A stretch of 64,000 nucleotides of DNA from Azospirillum sp. B21 (GTDB taxonomy: Bacteria; Pseudomonadota; Alphaproteobacteria; Azospirillales; Azospirillaceae): the NCBI RefSeq assembly GCF_008364825.1, contig NZ_VTTO01000012.1:112970-176969 (forward strand), given 5' to 3'. The notes below the pieces were generated by a model. The model made no database searches, had not been told where the DNA came from, and saw nothing but the letters and a program-made list of their open reading frames with translations. Positions 17,323-25,486 of this stretch are shown in pieces; position 1 is the stretch's first letter, and every line of letters begins with the position of its first letter. The position numbers were made by a program, and so were the translations under genes.

Positions 17323-17837
17323 CAGGCGCCGCCGCACGCCAGCGGGAGCCGTGGGGGCGCTTCGCCCTGAAAGCAGGAGCGCTGCTGGCGGCGCTCTACG
17401 CCGCCGGCGCCTATGTTACTGACCGCTATCGCATCGGGATCGACCCGCAAATCTCCCGGTGCCTGCCGGATACGCGGGTGGTGCTCATCGATCGCTGGGA
17501 TCGGAGTGTGGAGCGTGGGCAGCTCGTCGCTTTCGCGGCGAGTGGGCTCGCGCCCTACTTCAAGAACGGCACCACGATGGTGAAGGTGATCGACGGTGTG
17601 TCCGGTGATCGCATCGCCGTCAATGAGGCTGCGGTAACTGTCAACGGAGCCAGGGTGGGCGAGGGGCTGGCCCTTGCCCGCACGCTCGGCCGGCCCGCAG
17701 GCGACTTCGTGCGCGACCTGGTGGTGTCGCCTGGATCGATTTGGGTGATGGGGCGGACCATCGACTCCTACGACAGCCGGTACTGGGGTGAATTACCAGC
17801 CGCTCAGATCATTGGACGAGCGTACCGCCTCTTCTGA
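17319..17837 (+). CDS. TrhF/TraF-type S26 peptidase
   Basis: 172 residues with one N-terminal membrane segment (about 15-33) and an S26 signal-peptidase fold. MVKVIDGVSGD carries the expected general-base Lys at residue 89, followed by VPG-like SPGSIWVMG and YDSRYWG near the end, as in RP4 TraF and R27 TrhF peptidases that mature conjugative pilins. At the place where the nucleophile Ser of the SxP motif is expected I read Cys48 (RCLP). The gene follows the TrbI-like gene with a 4-bp overlap, the same order as in SXT elements. Confidence 0.8.
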   Translation: MTGAAARQREPWGRFALKAGALLAALYAAGAYVTDRYRIGIDPQISRCLPDTRVVLIDRWDRSVERGQLVAFAASGLAPYFKNGTTMVKVIDGVSGDRIAVNEAAVTVNGARVGEGLALARTLGRPAGDFVRDLVVSPGSIWVMGRTIDSYDSRYWGELPAAQIIGRAYRLF

Positions 17838-17860
17838 CTCGCTGCACAAACAGGTCCCTT

Positions 17861-18673
17861 ATGCTCGCGTTTCTTCGGCGTCTTACCACAACGGCGGAGC
17901 CAGTGTTCGAAGGGCCTCTCGCCAGCGCTCCAAACCGGCCAAACACTGCTCTCCCCGCCGATCCGCCGGCGGACGCGCAGTATCGACCACACGGCTGTTC
18001 GGTGACGGTGTGTGTCCGTCCGATGACCAGCGCTGCCGTCGCTGACGACATCGCCGCCTGCTTGCCGGCGCCAGATGGCCTTCTGCTGCTCTTGGCCGAT
18101 GGCGCTGGGCCTCGTGGGTGCCGCGCTCCCCGCGTCCTGTTTAGGGCGGTCCAAAGGGCGCTGGAAGCCATGGAGAGACCTCCGTCCGGAAATGATCTTG
18201 CTGCAATCCTTGTTGACGCTGACGCGGCCCTGCGCGGGTCGGATGCTGGCACCACGACAGCCATTCTCGGGTACTTGGGCGGCGGGCGGCTGACCTTTGT
18301 GAGGGTAGGGGACTCGGAAACGTGGTCGAGAGATGAGTACGGCCCGGTTGAGATTTCAGGGGGCGAGCGGAACCAGAGGGTAGGCGCCGGGATCACCGTT
18401 CCCGCTCCCACCGTGATTGGTGCGATCACCAATCCTATTGTGATCGGCTCGGATGGGCTCTGGCGCTACCTGTGGCCGGAGAACGCTTTGGCGCTCCTGA
18501 AGCTGTCACAGGGCCGGAGCCCTGCAGCTGCGCTCGCATCTGCGGTTCAGAGCCGATGGGGCCAGTTTACCGACGATCTGTCGGTGATCGTCATCCTGCC
18601 AACATCATGGCGGGAACCTCCGAAAGGCGACGATTTCCAGCGTCTTTCAGCGGCGCGGATAGATCGCGGATAG
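17861..18673 (+). CDS. PP2C-family protein phosphatase in the transfer operon
   Basis: 270 residues with the metal-binding PP2C pattern: LLLADGAGP (about 77-85), a GTTTAIL segment (about 125), FVRVGDSETW (about 142), VIGSDGLWRYL (about 190) and TDDLSVIV (about 240). PP2C enzymes remove phosphate from Ser/Thr using two Mn or Mg ions held by these Asp residues. No signal peptide or membrane span, so it is cytoplasmic. It begins 23 bp after the peptidase gene and probably belongs to the dsbC-traC operon. The C-terminal 15 or so residues are encoded by dyad box F, so the frame has likely been extended into regulatory DNA. No kinase is visible in the window. Confidence 0.75.
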   Translation: MLAFLRRLTTTAEPVFEGPLASAPNRPNTALPADPPADAQYRPHGCSVTVCVRPMTSAAVADDIAACLPAPDGLLLLLADGAGPRGCRAPRVLFRAVQRALEAMERPPSGNDLAAILVDADAALRGSDAGTTTAILGYLGGGRLTFVRVGDSETWSRDEYGPVEISGGERNQRVGAGITVPAPTVIGAITNPIVIGSDGLWRYLWPENALALLKLSQGRSPAAALASAVQSRWGQFTDDLSVIVILPTSWREPPKGDDFQRLSAARIDRG

Positions 18674-18682
18674 CGGTAGTCT
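18622..18682 (+). promoter_or_regulatory. Dyad box F, upstream of the small membrane gene and trbC-traW
   Basis: Dyad 18622-18648 (GAAAGGCG, CGTCTTTC), GGCGCGGAT, and TAGTCT at 18677-18682. It overlaps the last codons of the PP2C gene. Confidence 0.7.
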
Positions 18683-18728
18683 TGAGGGCCTTGGACGGGA
18701 ACCCTTTCCCGATGCTCTCGAGAATCCG

Positions 18729-18977
18729 ATGCTCGCAAAAACCATGACCTTGCTTGGCTTTGCCTTCACACTGGTCGGCTCCTTTGTCGTTGCCGCCATG
18801 GTCGTGGCTGGCCTGTTTTTTTGGGCCGACCTGATCTGGACGGGAACAGAGAGCACCGAATTTCCAATCGCCTTTGGGGCTGCGGCGCCGCCCGCCATCG
18901 TCGCCGTGATCGCCGCGGTTGGAGTTCTGGTTTATCTGGGACTGAGCGGCAGCACGCCTGCCAGCTTGCGCAAGTAG
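18729..18977 (+). CDS. Small two-span membrane protein, unknown
   Basis: 82 residues with hydrophobic spans about 5-34 and 52-73 and a short polar link containing TESTEFP. No family recognised. It is the first gene after dyad box F and precedes trbC-traW by 72 bp, so it is probably co-transcribed with mating-pair genes. A role as a small transfer accessory or exclusion protein is only a possibility. An internal ATG at 18744 is an alternative start. Confidence 0.6.
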   Translation: MLAKTMTLLGFAFTLVGSFVVAAMVVAGLFFWADLIWTGTESTEFPIAFGAAAPPAIVAVIAAVGVLVYLGLSGSTPASLRK

Positions 18978-19049
18978 TGACCTGCTGGTGCCGCCGCCCC
19001 GCCTGACCGCGGCGGCCGTTTCAACATCCCCTCACATTTAGGACCGTCC

Positions 19050-20180
19050 ATGCGCAGTTTCGCCCTGTTGCTCCTCGGCGCGACCATCCTGGCCACGCCA
19101 GCAGTCGCGAGCGACGATGAGATCCGAGCTATTGTGGAGCGGGCGCAGCGTATCAAGCAGCAGGCAGTCACCCAGCCACCACCGGCGTGGCTCTATGGCA
19201 AGGAAGCCGCCGAGCGACAGATGTCCATGCCTGACACTGGGCCTGTCGCGGGCCAACCTCCGCGTGACGAGGGGGTGCGGGTGAAAATCCTGGCATCCTG
19301 GGCGCTGGGAGACGCAGCGCTCAAGGAACTTTTCCAAAGCGTCGCCGGCCGCGACGACGTGCAGGTGGTCTTCAGGGGCGTTCTGCCAGGTGAGACATTT
19401 GGCCAGGGCGTCCGCCGGCTTCACGCAATGCTGCGGGACATGGACCCGCTGCCGAACGTGATCATCGATCCAACGGTCTTTCGTGAACTGTCCGTTACGG
19501 CGGCACCGGTGGTCGCGTACACGGAGGGTGCGAATGTGCTCGCCCATGCCACCGGCCTTAGCTCTCCGGAGTTCATCGTCGACAAGGTGAGGGCGGGCGC
19601 GACTGGTGATCTTGGCGTTCTCGGCCCCACAGTTGAGGTCGTAGAGCCCGATCTGATCGAGGTGTTGCAGGTGAAAGCCAAGGACTTCGATCTTGAGGGC
19701 TACAAGCGCCGAGCCCGAGATGAGTTCTGGAGCAAGGCCCGGTTCGACGAGCTGCCGGAGGCAACGGAACGGCGGGTGCGCTCTATAGATCCGACCGTCG
19801 TGGTCACCAAGCCAATCACCGATGCTCAGGGGCGCGTCCTCGTCGAAGCGGGACGCCGGATCAACCCGCTCGATAAGCTGCCCTTCACACAGCGGCTGGT
19901 CGTCTTCGACGCCCGCTCTCCTGGCCAAGTGGCAATAGCTGCCAAGCTCGCTGCCGAGGTGCAGGGCAGGCGGCGCGTCACGTTGGTCATGACGGCCATG
20001 GACCGGGAAGGTAGCTGGGAGGGCCTCGACAAGCTGGAGCAGCGTGTTGATAGCCCAGTCTATCTGCTGACCCCCGACATCAAATCCCGCTTCAGGTTAG
20101 AGCGCGTGCCGGCGCTGATCGAGTCCGATGGGCGCGCCTTCGTCGTCACCGAAATTCCTCCAGAGAAGGACAAGCCCTGA
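19050..20180 (+). CDS. traW: TrbC-TraW fusion periplasmic transfer protein
   Basis: 376 residues with a signal peptide (about 1-20). The N-terminal half (about 75-165) has the TrbC pattern, a thioredoxin-like fold with KILASWALGD and a PLPNVIIDP strand. The C-terminal half (about 200-365) has the TraW pattern, including ARDEFW, DPTVVVTKPI and INPLDKLPF. Separate trbC and traW genes occur in F; a fused form is typical of SXT/IncA/C-like systems. The product acts in the periplasm in pilus assembly. Its stop overlaps traU as TGATG. Confidence 0.88.
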   Translation: MRSFALLLLGATILATPAVASDDEIRAIVERAQRIKQQAVTQPPPAWLYGKEAAERQMSMPDTGPVAGQPPRDEGVRVKILASWALGDAALKELFQSVAGRDDVQVVFRGVLPGETFGQGVRRLHAMLRDMDPLPNVIIDPTVFRELSVTAAPVVAYTEGANVLAHATGLSSPEFIVDKVRAGATGDLGVLGPTVEVVEPDLIEVLQVKAKDFDLEGYKRRARDEFWSKARFDELPEATERRVRSIDPTVVVTKPITDAQGRVLVEAGRRINPLDKLPFTQRLVVFDARSPGQVAIAAKLAAEVQGRRRVTLVMTAMDREGSWEGLDKLEQRVDSPVYLLTPDIKSRFRLERVPALIESDGRAFVVTEIPPEKDKP

Positions 20181-21202
20181 TGCGCCGCCTTTTCGCCGCC
20201 GCCGCTCTGGCCCTTGGCCTCGTCGCAAGCCCCATGTCGTCTGCTTTAGCTGACCCGGCCTGCCAAAACTCTGAACTGTTCTCGGGAAAGCTCCTCACCG
20301 ACATTTGCTGGAGCTGCATTTTCCCCATCAAGGTCTCAGGCATCCCCCTGGGCGGGGGAAACAGCCGAGTGCCGGAAGGGGCCACCAAAAAGGCGCTGTG
20401 CCTGTGCAACGACCGCGCGGGGCTGCCGAAGCCGGGCATGACCATTTCCATGTGGCAGCCGGCGCGAATTGTGGAGCTGGTGCGCAAGCCTGGATGCTCA
20501 ATGGCGCTCGGGGGAATTACGCTGCCGATCTCCCGGCGCATGCAGGGCACAAAGGGCAACTCGGAACTCGACTATGGAGACAGTGCCTTCTATCACTATC
20601 ACACATACGCGTTTCCGTTGCTCATCATGCTCGACCTGTTCGTCGACAACAATTGCGTCAGCGACGGTTTCTTCGACTTTGACCTCATGATGATTTCCGA
20701 GCTGGACCCGACCTGGAATAACTCGGAGTTGGCATTCTTCACGCAGCCCGAGGCCGCAGCCGTCGCCGATCCCATCACGCAGTCTGCGTGTGTGGCGGAC
20801 GCTGCCGCCGCAACGGCTGGGCGGCCGATTACGAAGATGTTCTGGTGCGCTGGCGCCTGGAGCACATCAATCTATCCCTTCTCGGGATGGGACGAGGCAC
20901 TGGGCTCCTTGGCGGAAAACACCAACCTCTTGGCCGCGCGGTCCATTGCGGCGGCTCATCGCCGCGGGCTCTCCTGGCGGACCATGGGGGATGACGCGCT
21001 GTGCGCCGGCCGTATCGATCCTATGTTCCCCAAGTCGCAGTATAGGTGGAGTATGTTCTTCCCGCTGCCAGAAGCAAGAAGTGATCATGTCACTGGGGAG
21101 TCCGATTGGCGTTGGGGGATGGGAAAACAGATCCCCGCCGTCGGTGAAGATACTATGTTTATTCTGTGGCGTTGGGTCGATTGTTGCTCATCGTTCATGT
21201 AA
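20180..21202 (+). CDS. traU: TraU, Cys-rich periplasmic DNA-transfer protein
   Basis: 340 residues with signal peptide (about 1-25, ALAD). Many conserved Cys, with motifs such as DICWSCIFP, KALCLC, PGCSMALGG, YHYHTYAFP and MFWCAGAW. TraU is needed for DNA transfer more than for pilus formation and depends on periplasmic disulphide chemistry. The length equals F TraU (330). The N-terminus overlaps the trbC-traW stop by 1 bp. It ends the operon; 170 bp without clear coding signal precede dyad box G. Confidence 0.95.
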   Translation: MRRLFAAAALALGLVASPMSSALADPACQNSELFSGKLLTDICWSCIFPIKVSGIPLGGGNSRVPEGATKKALCLCNDRAGLPKPGMTISMWQPARIVELVRKPGCSMALGGITLPISRRMQGTKGNSELDYGDSAFYHYHTYAFPLLIMLDLFVDNNCVSDGFFDFDLMMISELDPTWNNSELAFFTQPEAAAVADPITQSACVADAAAATAGRPITKMFWCAGAWSTSIYPFSGWDEALGSLAENTNLLAARSIAAAHRRGLSWRTMGDDALCAGRIDPMFPKSQYRWSMFFPLPEARSDHVTGESDWRWGMGKQIPAVGEDTMFILWRWVDCCSSFM

Positions 21203-21373
21203 ACTGCTGTTGAATTGCAGAACGGCGCGACACCGCTTTGTTACATGAAACGCGTTAGTTGCGACGCTCTTGCGTCCGCCGGGTGGGTGCAAAGCACCGC
21301 TGAGGTGACGCCCTCTAGCAGAATGCCATGAGGGGTTCCTGGACCCGAGAGAATGGCTTGACAGCGAGGGGGC

Positions 21374-21434
21374 GAAAGACGCGGAAAACACGCGTCTTTC
21401 AGCGGCGCGCAGGACGTTTGCGATAGGCGATAAC
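21374..21434 (+). promoter_or_regulatory. Dyad box G, upstream of traN
   Basis: Dyad 21374-21400 (GAAAGACG, CGTCTTTC), AGCGGCGCG following, GATAAC at 21429-21434. A transcript from here would start near 21441, which favours the ATG at 21500 for traN. Confidence 0.7.
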
Positions 21435-21499
21435 TGGAGGCGGAAAACTCTGTGGCGTTTCGCCGCGTCCGCCTCGTTCTTCGTCCGCGTGAGACCCCC

Positions 21500-24193
21500 A
21501 TGAAACTGCTACGCACGTCTTGGCTCGCCCAGCCGATCGCGGCCATTGTCGTCTCGGCGCTGGTGACAGTGCAGACTGGCGCGATCGCCCTGGCCGCAGA
21601 TCCCATCGCCACCGGCGCCGCCGCCGGCCGGGCAGTAGGTGGTTCCATCCCGAACGTGAATGACCTCTTCTCGGCTCAACAGGATGGTCAGGTCACTCTG
21701 TGGCCGAACTCGTCGAAGCCGCTCTCGCTCTCCTCTGGCGATATGTTCCCTGGTTCGAACGGCCAGAACGCCGACACCACCCAGGCGCTCTACGGCAACG
21801 ACAGCGCCATGATCAACGCTGGCACGGATGCTCACAAGCGCCTGAAGACCGAGGGCAGCCGCACTGGCGACGCGTATCGAACCTTGGTGGGATCGTCCAA
21901 CGTGACGAGGCCGAACCTCGACAACGATCCGCTCTGGGCTAAGTCCGATTTCACCTGGAACAACCTACCTGCTGATTTCGCCGACTGCTCGACAGATACA
22001 ACCTTTAGCAAAGGGTCTTATTCAGTCCATGTGCCGGCGTACAAGACCTGCGAGAGGATTCAAGACACAACCAAGAAGTGCTCCATTATCCATGATTACC
22101 GTGTAGGTGTCCTTGAGCACACCGGTGGACCGGCCAATTTAGCTAGTTGCGGTCCCGGGTGTGTAGATATGTGGATTGGCACAGTCGGGGATAATTACTT
22201 ATCCGGCAACTGTACAATCTTCGAAGAGTTTATTGAGGTGGATGTATTCAACCCTGATGCGGTGATTAGCGCTACGCTTGAGCACGCTAAGTGGGATGAC
22301 TACATGCAAGTTTATCTTAGAAATACTAAGGTATGGCAAGGTCCAGACTGGCGCTTCGCTCCAGAGACGGAAGGGCCGTGTGAACTGCGTACAGAGTGGC
22401 AGGCTACGCCAAATCTCGATGTTACCTCGTTCTTCAAAGTGAGCGGGAAGCTAGAGATGCGCACGCGCGTGTCTGTAGGCGTCAAGGGAGAAGGTTACGC
22501 TAGAATTCGCATTGTCTATGACCCTGCAAAGATCCTTGCGAAGAGCGAGTATTATCCACCTGAATGCAAGACGGCGCTTCAAGGGGTGTCCGATGGCTTC
22601 TGTTCCGGGACTGTGACATGCACTGACATGCCCGTGACTGACGCTTCAGGGTGCGCAACTATAAACGGCATTCGCCTGTGCCCGACCGATTTCGCGAACT
22701 CGCCGATGCCTGCCGGAACGTCTCCGCTGTGCCGCCGCGCCTCAGTAGATGCCCAATGCAACTTTTACAAAGGACAGATGGATTGCTGGACCGACGCACA
22801 GGGGCAGCAGCAATGCCCGAAGACCAACGGGGAGAACCTCGAATCTTGTGCAGCGTTCGAGTCAAATCCGTCATGCGGTTTCATTAAGTCGAGCTGCCTT
22901 GAAGGGGCTTTGGGCGCCTCTGGGGTCTGCTATGTGCGTGAGGAGCAATGGGACTGCGGAAGCTCGGCGACAGTGCCGACCGTTACCCGCAACACGACGA
23001 CGAGCTGCCCTGGACCTATCCGGTGCATGGGCACAGAGTGCGTGAACCCCCAGGCGGAACTGAGCAACGACTTTGCCCGTGCGGCAGCCACCTTGTCGGC
23101 TGCCCGCTTCATGGCAATGGATGCCGAATGCAAAGAAGACTCTAATGAGGAAAACAGAAGCTGCACGATATTTAAAGGAAAGGCCCAGACATGTAAGAAG
23201 GCGGTAGGCGGCATTGTCGATTGCTGCAAGGAAACCTCTACAGTATCTCTAGGCGATTATATCTCGTTGATTCTGGCGGTCGGCAAGCTAGACAGTGCTG
23301 TGTCCGCTTTGGACAAAAGCAATGCGCTGCGCGGTGCCTACGAGACGCTCACCGGGCCGATTGATAGCGCCTGGACTGAGATCAACAAGCCATTCGTTCA
23401 GGGCTGGGAGAACATATGGGGCGGAACGGAGAGCGTCGCATCGGACGCTGCGTCGAAGACGCTCATCGGTTCCATCCAACAGACCCTGTTGAACAAGGTG
23501 GGCGACTGGACTGCTCAGGTGTTCGGTGACGCGGCAGCCAACAGCCTCTTTTCGGTCGCAGAAACCGGAGGGTCAGCGTTCATTGGTGGGACTGCGCAGG
23601 GTCCTCTGCAGTTGGGCGGCGGCCAAGCGATTATCGGGTCGGTGCTCGGCTGGATCATGATTGCCTATACCGTCTACCAGATCGTGATGATCCTGATTCA
23701 GATTATCTGGGCATGCGAGAAGGAAGAGTTCGAGCTTAACGCGCAGAAGCAACTTAAGAACTGCCACCAAGTTGGCAGCTACTGCAACAGCAAGGTGCTG
23801 GGCGTCTGTATCGAGAAGAGGGAATCCTACTGCTGCTTCAACTCGCCGCTATCCCGGATCATCCAGGAACAGGCACGACCGCAGCTCGGCCTGTCCTGGG
23901 GCACTCCCAAGGAGCCAGACTGCCGCGGGATCACGACCGACGAAATCCAGCGGATCGACTGGTCGCAGATCAATCTTGACGAGTGGCTGGGGCTGCTGGC
24001 TCAAACTGGACACCTGCCCTCGGAATCGAGTGTGAACATTGACAACCTCACTGGTGCCGGGAGCAACTTCAATGTCGGAACTCGGGTGAACACCACCCAG
24101 CGCGCAACGGAACGAGTCGGTGGCATCGACGTCGACAAGGCACGCAAAGACGCAACAACCGAACTGAAAGCCAAGCCCTTGCCTGGAAACTAA
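21500..24193 (+). CDS. traN: TraN, outer-membrane mating-pair stabilisation adhesin
   Basis: 897 residues from ATG 21500, with a signal peptide of about 34 residues ending ALAAD. More than 40 Cys residues, in a pattern such as CPTDF, DCWTDAQG, CAAFESNPSCG and CCKETS, as in TraN adhesins that hold donor to recipient by binding an outer-membrane receptor. A late hydrophobic segment (about 730-755) precedes a Cys-rich end. An alternative GTG at 21452 has a fine GGAGG but would lie only about 11 nt from the predicted transcript start. DNA from about 22000 to 22560 is distinctly richer in A+T and rare codons than the rest, marking a variable segment. Confidence 0.9.
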   Translation: MKLLRTSWLAQPIAAIVVSALVTVQTGAIALAADPIATGAAAGRAVGGSIPNVNDLFSAQQDGQVTLWPNSSKPLSLSSGDMFPGSNGQNADTTQALYGNDSAMINAGTDAHKRLKTEGSRTGDAYRTLVGSSNVTRPNLDNDPLWAKSDFTWNNLPADFADCSTDTTFSKGSYSVHVPAYKTCERIQDTTKKCSIIHDYRVGVLEHTGGPANLASCGPGCVDMWIGTVGDNYLSGNCTIFEEFIEVDVFNPDAVISATLEHAKWDDYMQVYLRNTKVWQGPDWRFAPETEGPCELRTEWQATPNLDVTSFFKVSGKLEMRTRVSVGVKGEGYARIRIVYDPAKILAKSEYYPPECKTALQGVSDGFCSGTVTCTDMPVTDASGCATINGIRLCPTDFANSPMPAGTSPLCRRASVDAQCNFYKGQMDCWTDAQGQQQCPKTNGENLESCAAFESNPSCGFIKSSCLEGALGASGVCYVREEQWDCGSSATVPTVTRNTTTSCPGPIRCMGTECVNPQAELSNDFARAAATLSAARFMAMDAECKEDSNEENRSCTIFKGKAQTCKKAVGGIVDCCKETSTVSLGDYISLILAVGKLDSAVSALDKSNALRGAYETLTGPIDSAWTEINKPFVQGWENIWGGTESVASDAASKTLIGSIQQTLLNKVGDWTAQVFGDAAANSLFSVAETGGSAFIGGTAQGPLQLGGGQAIIGSVLGWIMIAYTVYQIVMILIQIIWACEKEEFELNAQKQLKNCHQVGSYCNSKVLGVCIEKRESYCCFNSPLSRIIQEQARPQLGLSWGTPKEPDCRGITTDEIQRIDWSQINLDEWLGLLAQTGHLPSESSVNIDNLTGAGSNFNVGTRVNTTQRATERVGGIDVDKARKDATTELKAKPLPGN

Positions 24194-24749
24194 CCAGCTA
24201 GCGAGACCGCACAAACGTGTGGTCCGCCACACTGTGGGGCGCCGGCTTAGCGACCCCGCCCGAAGGGGGCAGCCAAAGCTAAGGAGCGGTAACGCTGCGC
24301 CTTGGTGACGTTGCCTCGGCACAACGCGTAACCATGGTTGCTAAAGATGATAGTGGCCGCTGGGCATGGTGAGCATGTGCCGACTGCGCGGCGGCTGAAG
24401 GAGGAGGGCCGGAGGGCCGGCAGGCAAGGGCGCAAGCCTGCGTGCTTTCCTGCGTGGAAAGGCGTCGGCCGGTCCCTCCGCCTGTTCACGGCCGTAGGTG
24501 CTGGCCGAGCCAGCCGGCACCGCCTAATGCTGCCTCAATGTGCCTTGTGGTGAACCGCGTCGTCTGAGCAACTACATGGCTCCCTCAACCGTCCAGACAA
24601 CTAGCCGCCATACCGCAACGGCATTGTCCATGGCCGCACGTCCGAGCGGCCCGCGGTCCCATCAGAGAATTTAGCAACAACCTCGGATCTTCGGTCCCGC
24701 TCGTTCGTAACTGCCGAATGCGGGTCGGCAGACCAACATTCTTGCTAAA
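24194..24749 (+). other. Structured gene-poor region after traN
   Basis: No convincing CDS in about 550 bp. It holds GTGTGG/CCACAC near 24216-24231, a GGGGCGC block near 24236 resembling the leader family, and a branched fold at 24411-24479: outer arms GGAGGGCCGG and CCGGTCCCTCC enclose GCAGGC/GCCTGC (24420-24425, 24436-24441) and CTTTCC/GGAAAG (24445-24450, 24456-24461). Such a region beside an RHH gene may be an origin of transfer or a structured RNA; neither is shown. Confidence 0.4.
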
Positions 24750-24833
24750 ATAACAGATATCTGTTATCGGTCGTTAAGAGATATCTATTAATGCCTTTTA
24801 AGATATCTCATCAACTGGATGAAAGAGATATCG
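24750..24833 (+). repeat. Four AGATATCT operator-like sites
   Basis: A perfect 18-bp palindrome built on CAGATATCTG at 24750-24767 is followed by AGATATCT at 24779-24786, AGATATCT at 24801-24808 and AGATATC at 24826-24832. Start-to-start spacing is 24, 22 and 25 nt, close to two helical turns. The segment is strikingly AT-rich and lies just before the RHH gene, so it is most likely its binding array. Confidence 0.75.
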
Positions 24834-24871
24834 CCTTGACGAAATCAGACATATCCCCGAAAAGGCGGGGC

Positions 24872-25060
24872 ATGGCCCGCCCCAAGAAGTACGTCGAGGA
24901 CATGGTTGCCCGTTTCGCCGAAGGGACCTTCGAGCGGATCAAAAGCGTCCTCACAACTGGTGAGGATCGCGCTGACTTTGTGCGGGATGCTGTCGAAAAA
25001 GAACTGCGGCGCCGAGAGCGAAAGGGCCCCGCGCGAACTCCCGGCGCGGCCGACGCTTAG
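24872..25060 (+). CDS. Ribbon-helix-helix DNA-binding protein
   Basis: 62 residues from the ATG at 24872 (GGCGGGG just upstream). Pattern of a small RHH regulator: basic start (ARPKKY), then an amphipathic helix and TGEDRADFVRDAVEKELRRRE, the usual RHH second helix. An upstream in-frame ATG at 24791 would add 27 residues encoded by the operator repeats and is less likely. Such proteins act as autorepressors, plasmid partition adaptors or relaxosome accessory factors. No toxin or ParA gene is adjacent, so partition and toxin-antitoxin roles are not supported here. Confidence 0.65.
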   Translation: MARPKKYVEDMVARFAEGTFERIKSVLTTGEDRADFVRDAVEKELRRRERKGPARTPGAADA

Positions 25061-25424
25061 CCACCCACTGCCGCTTATCCTGCTGGCGGGGTGGACATCA
25101 GCTAGTGACTGAGACTGTGCGAGCGGCGGCCGTCCTTGCTCTTTAGAAGACGCCGCTCATCCCGATTTATCAGCCTGTCCGCAGGATGTCGTGCCCAGAA
25201 ACCAGAAAGGCGTGGCCCGAAGACCACGCCTTCCCAAGGTGCATCATAAGAAGTGTGTTCCCCAACACACTGCCCTGCGAGAGGGCACCGGAACCTTATT
25301 GTGGCCCGGCCGTACGCGCAAGATCCAACTGTCTCAGAAGCCACGCCGCTTGGGTTTTGCCTTTCGCCGTCCACGCCGAACGGTGGGCCTGAGCATGAGC
25401 TAACGCCATGTCGCCGTAGCGCCA
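25061..25424 (+). other. Gene-free stretch with two hairpins and an orphan leader end
   Basis: No credible CDS. AAGGCGTGG/CCACGCCTT at 25207-25215 and 25224-25232 may terminate the RHH transcript but lacks a T-run. AAGGTGCATCAT (25236-25247) copies the sequence that elsewhere ends in ATG before leader-controlled genes, here followed by AAG instead. GTGTGTT/AACACAC forms a perfect hairpin at 25252-25269. Confidence 0.45.
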
Positions 25425-25428
25425 TGAA

Positions 25429-25458
25429 AAGAGGGAGCCAACTGATCGGCTCCCTCTT
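25429..25458 (-). terminator. Intrinsic terminator of the DUF1845-like gene
   Basis: Perfect 11-bp stem AAGAGGGAGCC (25429-25439) with GGCTCCCTCTT (25448-25458). On the minus strand it is followed by TTTTCAT, giving the T-run. Confidence 0.75.
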
Positions 25459-25486
25459 CTCCGGTCGTCAGGTGGTAAGGGGGCAA

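Noticed and set aside
24338..24553. 71-residue open frame in the structured region
   Set aside because: Built of Arg/Gly-rich translation of inverted repeats, no Shine-Dalgarno, no protein-like pattern. A 12-codon frame at 24332 is equally unsupported.
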